This document shows positions 18,574 to 27,124 of a stretch of DNA of 64,000 bases, one piece after another. Both the position numbers and the translations under genes were made by a program. The DNA is from JAWKJY01 sp041393535 (GTDB lineage Bacteria > Actinomycetota > Thermoleophilia > Gaiellales > Gaiellaceae): assembly GCA_041393535.1 (NCBI GenBank), contig JAWKJY010000014.1:1-64000 (forward strand), given 5' to 3'. The notes beneath the pieces are model-generated. The model was not told the origin of the DNA, made no database searches, and saw only the letters and a program-made list of their open reading frames with translations. Each line of letters begins with the position of its first letter. Within the stretch, counting starts at the first letter, position 1.

Positions 18574-20808
18574 ATGAGACGGAGCATCGCGGTGCTGCTG
18601 GGCCTCGCGCTCGGCCTCGGCGTGCTCGCGGGCCCTGCGGCGGCCGACACGAGCAGCTCCCAGGCAAGGCCAGGCCAGGCCGGGCTGATCGACGCGGGCC
18701 AGCGGCACACGTGCGTCGTCCTCGCGGATGCGACCGTCCGCTGCTGGGGCGCGGGCAACGCCGGGCTGATCGTCGGCGGCTGGCTCGGCTACGGGAGCAT
18801 GAGCCACGTCGGCGACGACGAGCTGCCTGCGGTCGCCGGCGCGGTTCCCCTGGGCGGCGACCGGCGGGCCAGGGCGGTCACCGCGGGCGACCAGCACACG
18901 TGCGCGCTGCTCGCGGGCGGCAGCGTCCTCTGCTGGGGCCGCGCCACGTTCGGCCAGCTCGGCTCGGGCAACGGCGACGCGATCGGCGACGACGAGACGC
19001 CGGCGGCGGCCTCCACCGTCCAGCTCGGCGCCGGGCGGACGGCGCGGGCGATCACGGCCGGCGCGGCGCACACCTGCGCGATCCTCGACACCGGCGACGT
19101 CCGCTGCTGGGGCGGCGGCTCGTTCGGCCAGCTCGGCTACGGGGGCACGAACGACGTCGGCGACGACGAGACCCCCGCCTCGGTCGGCACCGTCGACCTC
19201 GGCTCCGGCCGCACGGCCGTCGCGATCGACGCGGGCCACTACTTCACGTGCGCGATCCTCGACACCGGCGACGTGACGTGCTGGGGCGCGAACGACCACG
19301 GCGAGCTCGGCACGGGCGACACGGACGCGATCGGCGACGACGAGACCCCGGGCTCCGCGGGCGCGATCGACCTCGGGACCGGGCGGACGGCCGTGGCGCT
19401 GAGCGCCGGCTGGAACCACGCGTGCGCCATCCTCGACGACGGCGGCGTCCGCTGCTGGGGCCAGGGCACGCACGGGCAGCTCGGCTACGGGAGCACGAGC
19501 GACGTCGGCGACGACGAGGCGCCCGCCGCGGCCGGCCCGGTGAGCCTGGGAATCGGGCGCACGGCGGTCGCGATCGAGGCCGGTGGCGCGCACACCTGCG
19601 CGATCCTCGACGACGCCTCCGTCCGCTGCTGGGGCGACGCGTTCGCCGGCCAGCTCGGGCTCGGGAGCACGGACGACGTCGGCGACGACGAGACCCCCGC
19701 CTCGGTCGGCACCGTCGACCTCGGCTCCGGCCGGACGGCCGTCGCGCTCGCCGCGGCCGAGAACCACACGTGCGCACTGCTCGACGACGACTCGCTCCGC
19801 TGCTGGGGCGACGGCTCGTACGGCGCGCTCGGCACCGCCAGCTGGACGTTCGTCGGCGACGACGAGACCCCCGGCTCCGTCGCCACCGTCTCGCTCGGCG
19901 GCGCGATCCCCGCGACGAGCGCCGACCTGTCGCTCGCCGTCGGCGTCGACATCGCGACCACGCCCGTGGGAGGCGACGCGACGTTCACGATCACGCTCGC
20001 GAACGGCGGCCCCGCCGCGACGACGCCCGTCGTCCACGTCGGCTTCGCCGGCGGCCGATCGCACCTCTCGCACACCGCCTCGGCCGGCAGCTACGACCCC
20101 GGCAGCGGCGACTGGACGGTCGGCCCCCTCGCGAGCGCAGCGAGTGCGACGCTCGAGCTGGTCGAGGACACGACCACCGGCGGCACGCTCACCGCCACCG
20201 CGGACGTCGCGGAGACGACGGCGTTCGACCCCGACTCCGCGCCCGGGAACACGCTCGCCGAGGACGACCACGGCAGCGCCAGCGTGACCGTCGAGGCACC
20301 GCCGCCGCCCCCGCCCCCGCCAACCCCGCCGCCGCCCTCGCCGCCACCGTCGCCGCCACCGGCTCCCGCGCCCCCACCGACGCCTGCACCGGCACCGGCA
20401 CCGGCTCCCGCTCCCGCTCCGGCGCCGTCCTCTCCCGGGTCGCCGTCCGGGGGCAACGGTGGCGCGTCCGCCCCGACCGGCGTGCGCGCCTGGCCCGACG
20501 GGCTGACGCTCAGGGTCGTCCCGGCGAAGCGGAAGCGGCTCACCGCGAGCGGCGTGCTCGACCTTCCCACCGGGGCGCAGGCCGCGGCATGCGCCGGCAC
20601 CGTCACCGTGACGCTCCGTGCGCCGCGACGCGCGGCGACCGTCCGGACGGCCAGGCTCGTCACCCGCAAGGGCGCGTGCCGCTACACGGCGACGCTGCCG
20701 CGGCCACGGCTCGCGAAGCGCGCGACCGCCTCCGTCTCGGCGGCGTTCGCGGGGAACGACCTGCTGCTCGCGGCGACCTCGCCGACGCGGCTCGTCCGTT
20801 CCGCCTGA
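18574..20808 (+). CDS. Secreted RCC1-like seven-repeat beta-propeller with DUF11-like domain
   Basis: 744 residues. A signal peptide (residues 1-25, ending GPAAADT) is followed by seven repeats of about 53 residues, each holding AGxxHTC ... VRCWG ... GQLGxGxxxxVGDDETPA, matching the seven blades of an RCC1 propeller. Every repeat has a Cys in HTC and another in CWG, fit for a disulfide outside the cell. Residues about 450-575 are a DUF11-like beta domain (GGDATFTITLANGGPAAT). A Pro-rich linker (about 580-640) leads to a basic beta-rich tail. Such proteins are exported; binding partner unknown. The gene follows the amidases after 168 bp and seems separately transcribed. Confidence 0.85.
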   Translation: MRRSIAVLLGLALGLGVLAGPAAADTSSSQARPGQAGLIDAGQRHTCVVLADATVRCWGAGNAGLIVGGWLGYGSMSHVGDDELPAVAGAVPLGGDRRARAVTAGDQHTCALLAGGSVLCWGRATFGQLGSGNGDAIGDDETPAAASTVQLGAGRTARAITAGAAHTCAILDTGDVRCWGGGSFGQLGYGGTNDVGDDETPASVGTVDLGSGRTAVAIDAGHYFTCAILDTGDVTCWGANDHGELGTGDTDAIGDDETPGSAGAIDLGTGRTAVALSAGWNHACAILDDGGVRCWGQGTHGQLGYGSTSDVGDDEAPAAAGPVSLGIGRTAVAIEAGGAHTCAILDDASVRCWGDAFAGQLGLGSTDDVGDDETPASVGTVDLGSGRTAVALAAAENHTCALLDDDSLRCWGDGSYGALGTASWTFVGDDETPGSVATVSLGGAIPATSADLSLAVGVDIATTPVGGDATFTITLANGGPAATTPVVHVGFAGGRSHLSHTASAGSYDPGSGDWTVGPLASAASATLELVEDTTTGGTLTATADVAETTAFDPDSAPGNTLAEDDHGSASVTVEAPPPPPPPPTPPPPSPPPSPPPAPAPPPTPAPAPAPAPAPAPAPSSPGSPSGGNGGASAPTGVRAWPDGLTLRVVPAKRKRLTASGVLDLPTGAQAAACAGTVTVTLRAPRRAATVRTARLVTRKGACRYTATLPRPRLAKRATASVSAAFAGNDLLLAATSPTRLVRSA

Positions 20809-20872
20809 CCCGACGCCCGGGCGCCGCGCGGCTGCGTTGCACGTCGTGCCGCGGCTCCCGCGCGCGACGGTC

Positions 20873-20878
20873 TAGCCT
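20873..20878 (+). promoter_or_regulatory. -10 box TAGCCT, leaderless-type
   Basis: TAGCCT followed by six bases and then ATG 20885. Transcription would start at or next to the start codon. No clear -35. Confidence 0.4.
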
Positions 20879-20884
20879 CGCTCG

Positions 20885-21295
20885 ATGACGCGCCGTCGCT
20901 GCACCAGGTGCGGCCGGGAGCTCCGAGCGCCTGACCAGGCGCACGCGTGCCGGCCCCGGACGCTCGACGAGCACTTCGCGCGCCGCCCGCCGGCCCTGCG
21001 CGAGGCGTTCGACGCGCTCCTCGCCGCCTGCCTGGCCGCGCCGCGCGTCGAGGTCGAGCCGCTCCCGGCGACGATCCACCTGGCCGCCGGCCGGCCCTTC
21101 GCGATCGTCACGCCGCGGCGGGAGACGCTCAAGCTCGCGCTGCTGCTCGACCGCGCGCTCGACGACCCCCGGATCGTGCGGCGGGAGGCGCTGCCGGCGA
21201 GCCGCCACGTCCACACGTTGCTGCTGCGCGGGCCGGACGAGGTCGACGACGCGCTGATCGCGTGGCTCCGGGAGGCCCAGGCGCTCGCGGGCTGA
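20885..21295 (+). CDS. DUF5655-type protein with N-terminal zinc-ribbon-like Cys motif
   Basis: 136 residues. The N-terminus has CTRCGRE and a further Cys/His pair (HACRP), a short zinc-finger-like knuckle. The rest matches the DUF5655 pattern: LDEHFARRPPALREAFDALL, a central IHLAAGRPFAIVTPRR strand pair, LKLALLLDRALDDPRI and the closing DEVDDALIAWLREAQALA helix. Function unknown. It is likely leaderless, with TAGCCT 6 nt before ATG. Confidence 0.75.
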   Translation: MTRRRCTRCGRELRAPDQAHACRPRTLDEHFARRPPALREAFDALLAACLAAPRVEVEPLPATIHLAAGRPFAIVTPRRETLKLALLLDRALDDPRIVRREALPASRHVHTLLLRGPDEVDDALIAWLREAQALAG

Positions 21296-21339
21296 CCGGG
21301 GCCGGCCCGCGGCCGCCCGGATCGTGCGACCATGGACGG

Positions 21340-21744
21340 ATGGCCGCGCAGGACGACGACCTCCGTCCGCAGCTCCGGTTCGTCGGCGTGCTGCTGCTGG
21401 CATCGGTGCGCCTCGGCGTGGTGATGGTCGGCGGTCTCGCGCTCGTCACCGTCGCCGTGCTCGGCTGCGACGACGCGTGCACGACCGCGGGGGACTGGTC
21501 GACGCGGGCGTCCGCGTGGCAGTGGAACGCGCTGCTCGCACTCGCGCTCGGGATCTCGCTCGCGGGGCTCGTCTCGCTGTACGGCGTGCTGCGCCGCAGG
21601 GCGGCGACGGTCGCGAGCGCGCTCGCCTGCGAGTGCGCCTTCGTGGCGGGGACGATCGGCCTGCTCGCGTGGGGCAGGCGCCTCGACGCAGCGCCCGCGG
21701 CGATCGCCGTCGGCGTCGCGGTCGAGCTGGCCGGGCTGGCTTGA
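21340..21744 (+). CDS. Small four-helix membrane protein
   Basis: 134 residues starting at ATG 21340. Hydrophobic segments at about 15-40, 60-82, 88-108 and 115-133 suggest four helices, with a Cys pair in the loop LGCDDACTT. No family was recognised. It follows the DUF5655 gene after 44 bp, same strand. Confidence 0.6.
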   Translation: MAAQDDDLRPQLRFVGVLLLASVRLGVVMVGGLALVTVAVLGCDDACTTAGDWSTRASAWQWNALLALALGISLAGLVSLYGVLRRRAATVASALACECAFVAGTIGLLAWGRRLDAAPAAIAVGVAVELAGLA

Positions 21745-21886
21745 TCCTGCAGCTCGGCCGCGGCGCCGCGCCCGCGCCGCGCCCACGCACCTGACGCTCC
21801 GACCGGCGCATCGATCGGGCGCGGCGGATCGGCCAGGCACACGGCGGCCGCGACCCGCCCGCGACCCGCCGGCCGACCGGCAGATC

Positions 21887-22015
21887 ACCGTCCTTCCGGG
21901 ACACGTCCACTCGGGACGGGCCCCCGAGGGGCCACCCCGCGCCTCCTCCCGCTTTCGAGCCTAGCGCGGAAGCCGTGACGGGTGTGTCACGGGTCCGTGC
22001 CGGAACCGTGACGCT
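21887..22015 (-). repeat. Intergenic promoter-hairpin repeat, copy 1 (minus strand)
   Basis: On the minus strand this gap carries CCGGCACGG, a GTGACACACCC block, TAGGCT (21958-21963), GGAGGCGCG, a GGCCCC-TCG-GGGGCC hairpin and a tandem pair of GTCC-N5-GGAC hairpins (21887-21918). The same order of parts is found at 30060, 34595 and, diverged, 42769. It lies between two convergent genes, with no protein gene beginning behind it, so it may encode a small structured RNA or be a dispersed repeat. The remaining parts of the 21745-22134 gap show nothing else. Confidence 0.5.
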
Positions 22016-22134
22016 TCGTCCACGGCCCGCGGGATGCGCCGGCTCGCCGCCTCCCGGCGCCGTGGCGCGCGCGGGCGCCGCGCTCCTCGATCGTGTCCGG
22101 TGGCGCCTCCGCGACGCGCCGCGCGGCCCGTCGG

Positions 22135-24699
22135 TCAGGCGGCGCGGCGGCCCGCGATGACGTCGCGCACCCGTGCCGCGAGGACGGCCGGGGCGAACGG
22201 CTTCTGCAGGAACTCAACCTCCGCCTCGAGCACGCCGTGGCGGACGACCGCGTCGTCGGTGTAGCCCGAGAGGAAGAGCACGGCGAGGCCGGGCCGCTCC
22301 TCGCGCATCCGCTCGGCCAGCCAGCGGCCGCTCGCGCCGGGCCTCACGACGTCCGTGAGGAGGAGATCCACGGGCTGGTCGAGCCCCCGCGCGACCTCGA
22401 GTGCCTCGTCGGGCGAGCCGGCCTCGATCACCTCGTAGCCGTAGCGCTCGAGCGTCTTCCTGATCATGCGCCGGACGGCGTCCTCGTCCTCGACGACGAG
22501 GACCCTCCCCGTCCCCGTGACAGCCTCCCCCATCTCCTGCTCCTCTCGCTCGTCTCCCGGGTCGTCGACCCGGGGGAGGTACACCTTGAACGTCGTCCCC
22601 TCGCCCGGCTCGCTGTAGACCCAGACGTGCCCGTCCGACTGGCGGACGATCCCCTGGACGGTCGCGAGCCCGAGCCCCGTCCCCTTCCCGTCGGGCTTGG
22701 TCGTGAAGAACGGCTCGAAGATCCGCTCGACGACGTCGGGCGGCATCCCGGTGCCCGTGTCGCTGACCGCGACCATCACGTACCGGCCCGGAGCCACGTC
22801 GAAGTGCCCGTCCGCGTAGTCGGAGCCCAGCTCGACGTTCGCCGTCTCGATCGTCAGCCTGCCGCCCTCGGGCATGGCGTCGCGCGCGTTGATCGCGAGG
22901 TTCAGGAGCACCTGCTCCACCTGACCGGGATCGGCCTTGACGAGGCCGAGGTCCGGGTCGAGGGCCGCGGCGACCCGGATGTCCTCGCCGATCAGGCGGC
23001 GCAGCATCCGGTCGACGTCGATCACGACCGCGTTCATGTCGAGCGTCCGCGGCTGGAGCAGCTGCTTGCGGCTGTAGGCGAGCAGCTGCCGGGTCAGCGA
23101 CGCCGCGCGCGTCGCCGCGCGCTCGACCTCGGCGAGCTCCTCGAGCACGTCGCTGTCCTCGGGGAGCATCTCGATCGCGAGCGACGTGTAGCCGAGGATC
23201 GCCGCGAGCAGGTTGTTGAAGTCGTGCGCGATCCCGCCGGCGAGCCGGCCGACCGCCTCGAGCTTTTGCGCCTGGCGCAGCTGCTCCTCGCTCGCGCGCA
23301 GCGCCTCCTGGGCCTCCCGCCGCTCGCTGACGTCGCGGGCGTTGAGGACGATGCCCTCGACGCCGGGGACGGCCAGCAGGTTCGTCGCGATCGCCTCGAC
23401 GACGCGCCACTCCCCGGCGGCGTGCCGCAGCCGCGCCTCGACGGCGAGGGAGCCGCCCGTCTCGGCGAGCCCGAGGAGCGACTCGCGAACGGCGCCGCGA
23501 TCGTCCGGATGGACGAGGTCCAGCACGCTCCGCCCGACGTGCGCGCCCGGCCGGGCGCCGAGCGTGGCCTCGACCGCGCCCGCCTCGTACGCGATCGCGA
23601 GGTCGCGGTCGACGACCGTCACGAGCTCGCTCAGGTGCTCGATCAGCCCGCGGATGCGCGCCTCGGCCTCGGCGCGCGCGCTGTCGCGCTCGCGCTCCGC
23701 CCGCTGCCGGTCGGCGAGCTCCCGGCGAACCTCCTCGACCAGCTGCTGGTTCTCGGCGATCGCGAGCGCAGCCCGGAGGAACACCGCCACGAGCGCCAGC
23801 ACCGCCAGGCCGACGGCGACCCAGAACGTCGAGTCGCTCGCCTTCGTCCAGGCGAGCACGGTCGCGGTGATCGCGCCCCAGAGCGCCGGGGCGAGCAGCT
23901 GGCTGCGCCCGCGCTCGCGCACCTGCTTCGGCGCCGGCCTCGGCGCCCAGGCGGCGCCCGCGACGAGGAGGTACGAGACCGGCCAGACGGCGTCGAGCAG
24001 CCCTCCCTCGACGTAGGTGTCCGCCGCCGACTGGAACAGGTAGAAGACGTCGGCGGTCGCGAGCCCGCCGAGGCCGAGCGCGATCAGGAACCAGCGGCGC
24101 CCGGGGCGCCAGTCCGCTGCCACGACGATGCTCGCGATCAGCACGAGCATCACCAGGTCGCACACCGGGTAGGCGAGCGAGACGACGTCGGCTAGCGCGC
24201 CGCCGGACGTGATCTCGACGTGCGCCAGGATCGCCGCGCCGAGCGCGCCGACGCTCAGTCCGGCCGCGGCGCCGTCGAGCCAGAGCCCGGCGCGGATCCC
24301 CGTCAGGTGCGTGCGTGCGAGCAGCGCGATCCCGATCGCGCCGAGCGGGTAGTAGAGGACGTAGAAGACGTCCGGCAGGCCGGGGAACGGCGGCTCGTCC
24401 GGGTAGCCGAACGAGTAGATCAGGTCGCCCGTGTAGCCGCAGACGACGGCAGCGGCGAGGAAGAACCACGCGACCGCGTCGTCGCCGCGCGCGAGCGCGC
24501 GCGCCAGCGTGACGACGACCGCGATGCCGAGCAGCGCGTTGTAGATCGTGTCCGCGAAGAGCTGCCGCAGCTCGTCGCCCCCGACGCCCGTCGTGCCCTG
24601 GACGAGCAGCGCCCCGACCCCGCCGAGGGCGAGCGCCGTGAGCCCGGCGCGCAGGAGCGCGGCGGGACCAGGTCGACCGGGCAGGATCGGGGTCCGCAT
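22135..24699 (-). CDS. Membrane-bound hybrid sensor histidine kinase with receiver domain
   Basis: 854 residues. Residues 1 to about 320 form nine or ten membrane helices, a sensor region not matched to a named domain. A coiled segment (NQQLVEEVRRELADRQRAER) leads to one PAS domain (about 355-470), a HisKA domain with GGIAHDFNNLLAAILG, a HATPase_c domain with NLAINARDAMPEGG, SDTGTGMPPD and GKGTGLGLATVQGI, and a C-terminal receiver domain (about 735-850) with VLVVEDEDAVRR, the phosphoacceptor Asp in LLLTDVV and Lys in FLQKPF. The CheY-like output suggests an internal phosphorelay. ATG 24699 gives MRTPILPG; longer frames are non-coding. Confidence 0.88.
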   Translation of the reverse strand: MRTPILPGRPGPAALLRAGLTALALGGVGALLVQGTTGVGGDELRQLFADTIYNALLGIAVVVTLARALARGDDAVAWFFLAAAVVCGYTGDLIYSFGYPDEPPFPGLPDVFYVLYYPLGAIGIALLARTHLTGIRAGLWLDGAAAGLSVGALGAAILAHVEITSGGALADVVSLAYPVCDLVMLVLIASIVVAADWRPGRRWFLIALGLGGLATADVFYLFQSAADTYVEGGLLDAVWPVSYLLVAGAAWAPRPAPKQVRERGRSQLLAPALWGAITATVLAWTKASDSTFWVAVGLAVLALVAVFLRAALAIAENQQLVEEVRRELADRQRAERERDSARAEAEARIRGLIEHLSELVTVVDRDLAIAYEAGAVEATLGARPGAHVGRSVLDLVHPDDRGAVRESLLGLAETGGSLAVEARLRHAAGEWRVVEAIATNLLAVPGVEGIVLNARDVSERREAQEALRASEEQLRQAQKLEAVGRLAGGIAHDFNNLLAAILGYTSLAIEMLPEDSDVLEELAEVERAATRAASLTRQLLAYSRKQLLQPRTLDMNAVVIDVDRMLRRLIGEDIRVAAALDPDLGLVKADPGQVEQVLLNLAINARDAMPEGGRLTIETANVELGSDYADGHFDVAPGRYVMVAVSDTGTGMPPDVVERIFEPFFTTKPDGKGTGLGLATVQGIVRQSDGHVWVYSEPGEGTTFKVYLPRVDDPGDEREEQEMGEAVTGTGRVLVVEDEDAVRRMIRKTLERYGYEVIEAGSPDEALEVARGLDQPVDLLLTDVVRPGASGRWLAERMREERPGLAVLFLSGYTDDAVVRHGVLEAEVEFLQKPFAPAVLAARVRDVIAGRRAA

Positions 24700-25023
24700 T
24701 GCACCCGGACAATCGGCAGGCGCGGCACCCGTCTGAGCGAGTGGGGCCCTCCGACGGGCGGCCGCGCGGGGCCCCGCGCGGCCCACCCCGACGCCTACCG
24801 TCGGGGGTCCTCGAGGCATCGCCACGGAGGCCGAGCCGTCGGGCTCGCAGACGCTCCCCGGGCACGGGACGGCCGTCGCGACCCCGGCCGGCCCGATCCG
24901 CGCCTCGGCGCCCGCCCGGACAGGACGCTCGTGCCGCCCCGGGGCGCCGCGAACGAGGCGCGGCTCGCCGCCGCCCGCCTCGCTCGCGCGCACCGAGGCG
25001 CCCGCGCCGAGTAGGGTTGACCC
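24700..25023. other. Divergent intergenic region
   Basis: A 324-bp gap between the divergent hybrid kinase and the flavoprotein gene. It is not obviously coding. At its right end TAGGGT (25012-25017) lies six bases before GTG 25024, a leaderless-type promoter. No other structure was recognised. Confidence 0.4.
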
Positions 25024-26386
25024 GTGGCCGAGGAGGACGGGTTCGACGTCGTGGTCGCGGGGGCCGGCGCCGCAGGCCTCGCGGCGGCCCTGGCCGCCGC
25101 CGAGCGCGGGCTCTCGGTCCTGCTGGCCGAGGCGAGCGAGACCTGGCGCGAGGGCTCGAACACGGCGATGAGCACCTCGATGGTCCCGGCCGGGGGCACG
25201 CGGCACCAGGCCGCCGTCGGGATCGAGGACTCCCCCGGGCTGTTCCTCGCCGACGTCGACCGCAAGACCCACGGCACCGCCGACCCGGTGGTCGCCCGCG
25301 CGCTCACGCGCGTCGCACCCACGCTCGTCCACTGGCTCGAGGACGCGATCGGGATCGAGCTCGGGCTCGTCACGGACTTCAACTACCCCGGCCACTCGGC
25401 GTACCGCTGCCACGCGGTCCACGACCGGGCCGGCTCCACGCTGCACCGCCAGCTCGTCGAGGCCGCGATCGACCACGACGGGGTCGAGCTGGTCGTCCCG
25501 CTGCGGCTCGTCGGCGTCGAGCTCGACGCCGCGGGCGCCGTCCGGGCCGCGGTGCTCGCGCGGCCCGACGGCACCCGGGAGCGGATCGCGACGCGTGCCG
25601 CCGTGCTCGCGACGAACGGCTACGGCGCCGACCGGGAGCTCGTCCGCCGGCACTGCCCCGAGATCGCCGACGGCCTCTACTTCGGCGGCGAGGGCTCGAC
25701 CGGCGACGCGCTCCGGCTCGCGGAGCGGCTCGGCCTCGACGTGGCGCAGCTCGACGCCTACCAGGGGCACGGCTCGGTCGCCTCGCCGCACGGCGTCCTG
25801 CTCACCTGGGCGACGGTGATGCACGGCGCGATCCTCGTCAACGCCGCGGGCGAACGCTTCGGCGACGAGCCGATCGGCTACTCGGAGTTCGGCGCGATCA
25901 CGCTCGCCCAGCCCGGGCACGAGGCGTGGATGGTCTACGACGGGCGGATCGACGAGGCGTGCCGGCCGTTCGCTGACTACCAGCGCTGCCTGGAGGCGCG
26001 GTGCGGACTGCCGGACGACGTCGAGACGCTCGCCGCGCTCGTCGGCGCCGCCTACCGGGACGCTCGCCGGCACCCTGGCCGCCGCCCGCGCGGCGGCGCT
26101 CCGGGAGGCGGCGGACCCGCTCGGGCGGACGCACTGGGAGGCGCCGCTCGAGCCGCCCTACCGCGCCGTCCACGTCACCGGGGCCCTCTTCCACACCCAG
26201 GGCGGCCTGCGCATCGACGTGAACGGGACCGCGCTGCGCGGCGGCCGGCCCGTGCCCGGCCTGTTCGCGGCGGGCGGCGCGGCCGTCGGCATGTCCGGCC
26301 ACGGCGCCGGCGGCTACCTGGCCGGCAACGGCCTGCTCGCGGCGCTCGGCCTCGGCCTGCTCGCCGGCCGGGCCTGCTGCGCGTGA
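25024..26386 (+). pseudogene. FAD-dependent dehydrogenase (fumarate-reductase/ketosteroid-dehydrogenase type), one frameshift
   Basis: The first part (25024 to about 26060) encodes VVVAGAGAAGLAAALAAAERGLS, an FAD-binding Rossmann fold, then ILVNAAGERFGDE typical of the FAD_binding_2 family. The frame then shifts by one base near 26045-26065. The second part, to TGA 26384-26386, supplies the C-terminal flavin motif (LRIDVNGTALRGGRPVPGLF, AAGGAAVGMSGHGAGGYLAG). Together the product is about 453 residues. Both halves keep normal codon use, so the indel is either recent or a sequence error. The nitrile hydratase operon starts 41 bp downstream, but under its own promoter. Confidence 0.75.
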
Positions 26387-26390
26387 CCGC

Positions 26391-26420
26391 TTGCCCACCG
26401 CACCCCGGATCGGGGATACT
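26391..26420 (+). promoter_or_regulatory. Promoter of the nitrile hydratase operon
   Basis: TTGCCC (26391-26396) and GATACT (26415-26420) are separated by 18 bp, a good vegetative-sigma promoter. The ATG of the beta-subunit gene at 26428 is seven bases after the -10 box, so the mRNA probably begins at the start codon and has no leader or riboswitch. Confidence 0.65.
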
Positions 26421-26427
26421 CGCACGC

Positions 26428-27114
26428 ATGGAACGCTCCCCCCGCTCCCACGACGTCGGCGGCATGCGCCACCTCGGCCCGATCGAGGTCGAGCAGGACG
26501 AGCCCGTCTTCCACTCCGACTGGGAGGCGAAGGTCTTCGGGATCACGATGGCGACGCTCGGCAAGGGCCTGTTCTCGCTCGAGGAGTTCCGCGGCGGCAT
26601 CGAGGACATCCACCCCGTCTCCTACATGGACGCGTCGTACTACGAGCGCTGGCTCGTCACGCTCGAGCGCTGGCTCGTCCAGGGCGGCGTGCTGACGCCG
26701 GAGGAGATCGACGAGCGCACGCGCGAGCTGGCGCTCCACCCCGATCGGCCCGTGCCGGCGGTCGATGACCCGCAGTTCGCGGACATCATGGTCTCCGTCT
26801 GCCGCGGCGGGATCCCGCTGACGCGCGAGGTCGATCGCGAGCCGCGCTACGCGATCGGCGACCGTGTCCGCGCGATCGGCACGGACACGACCTGGCACAC
26901 GCGCCTGCCCGCCTACGCGCGCGGAAAGGTCGGCGAGGTCGTCCGGATCGACGCGGCCTACGTCTTCCCCGACACGAACGCCCTGCGCCAGGGCGAGAAC
27001 CCCGAGCACACCTACGGCGTCCGCTTCGAGGCGACCGAGCTGTGGGGCGACGACGCCGAGGGCCGCGCCCCCGTGCACGTCGACCTCTACGAGAGCTACC
27101 TCGAGCCCGCCTGA
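26428..27114 (+). CDS. nthB: Nitrile hydratase beta subunit
   Basis: 228 residues of the nitrile hydratase beta subunit. The N-terminal half has DVGGMRHLGPIEVEQDEPVFHSDWE and the helix block SLEEFRGGIEDIHPVSYMDASYYERWL. The C-terminal barrel has YAIGDRVRAIG, HTRLPAYARGKVGEV and YGVRFEATELWGDDAEG, all classic. The enzyme hydrates nitriles to amides in the cytoplasm as an alpha-beta dimer or larger. The gene is first in the operon, ahead of alpha, activator and cobalt-transport genes, the beta-alpha order of Rhodococcus cobalt enzymes. Confidence 0.97.
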   Translation: MERSPRSHDVGGMRHLGPIEVEQDEPVFHSDWEAKVFGITMATLGKGLFSLEEFRGGIEDIHPVSYMDASYYERWLVTLERWLVQGGVLTPEEIDERTRELALHPDRPVPAVDDPQFADIMVSVCRGGIPLTREVDREPRYAIGDRVRAIGTDTTWHTRLPAYARGKVGEVVRIDAAYVFPDTNALRQGENPEHTYGVRFEATELWGDDAEGRAPVHVDLYESYLEPA

Positions 27115-27124
27115 CGGAGGACAC

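Noticed and set aside
21974..21991. CGTGAC-N6-GTCACG inverted repeat as an operator
   Set aside because: It coincides with the -35-like GTGACAC block of the minus-strand repeat element, so it was not listed separately.
26300..26428. Cobalamin or cobalt riboswitch before the nitrile hydratase operon
   Set aside because: The promoter lies seven bases before the start codon, leaving no leader; no B12 box was seen there or before cbiM.
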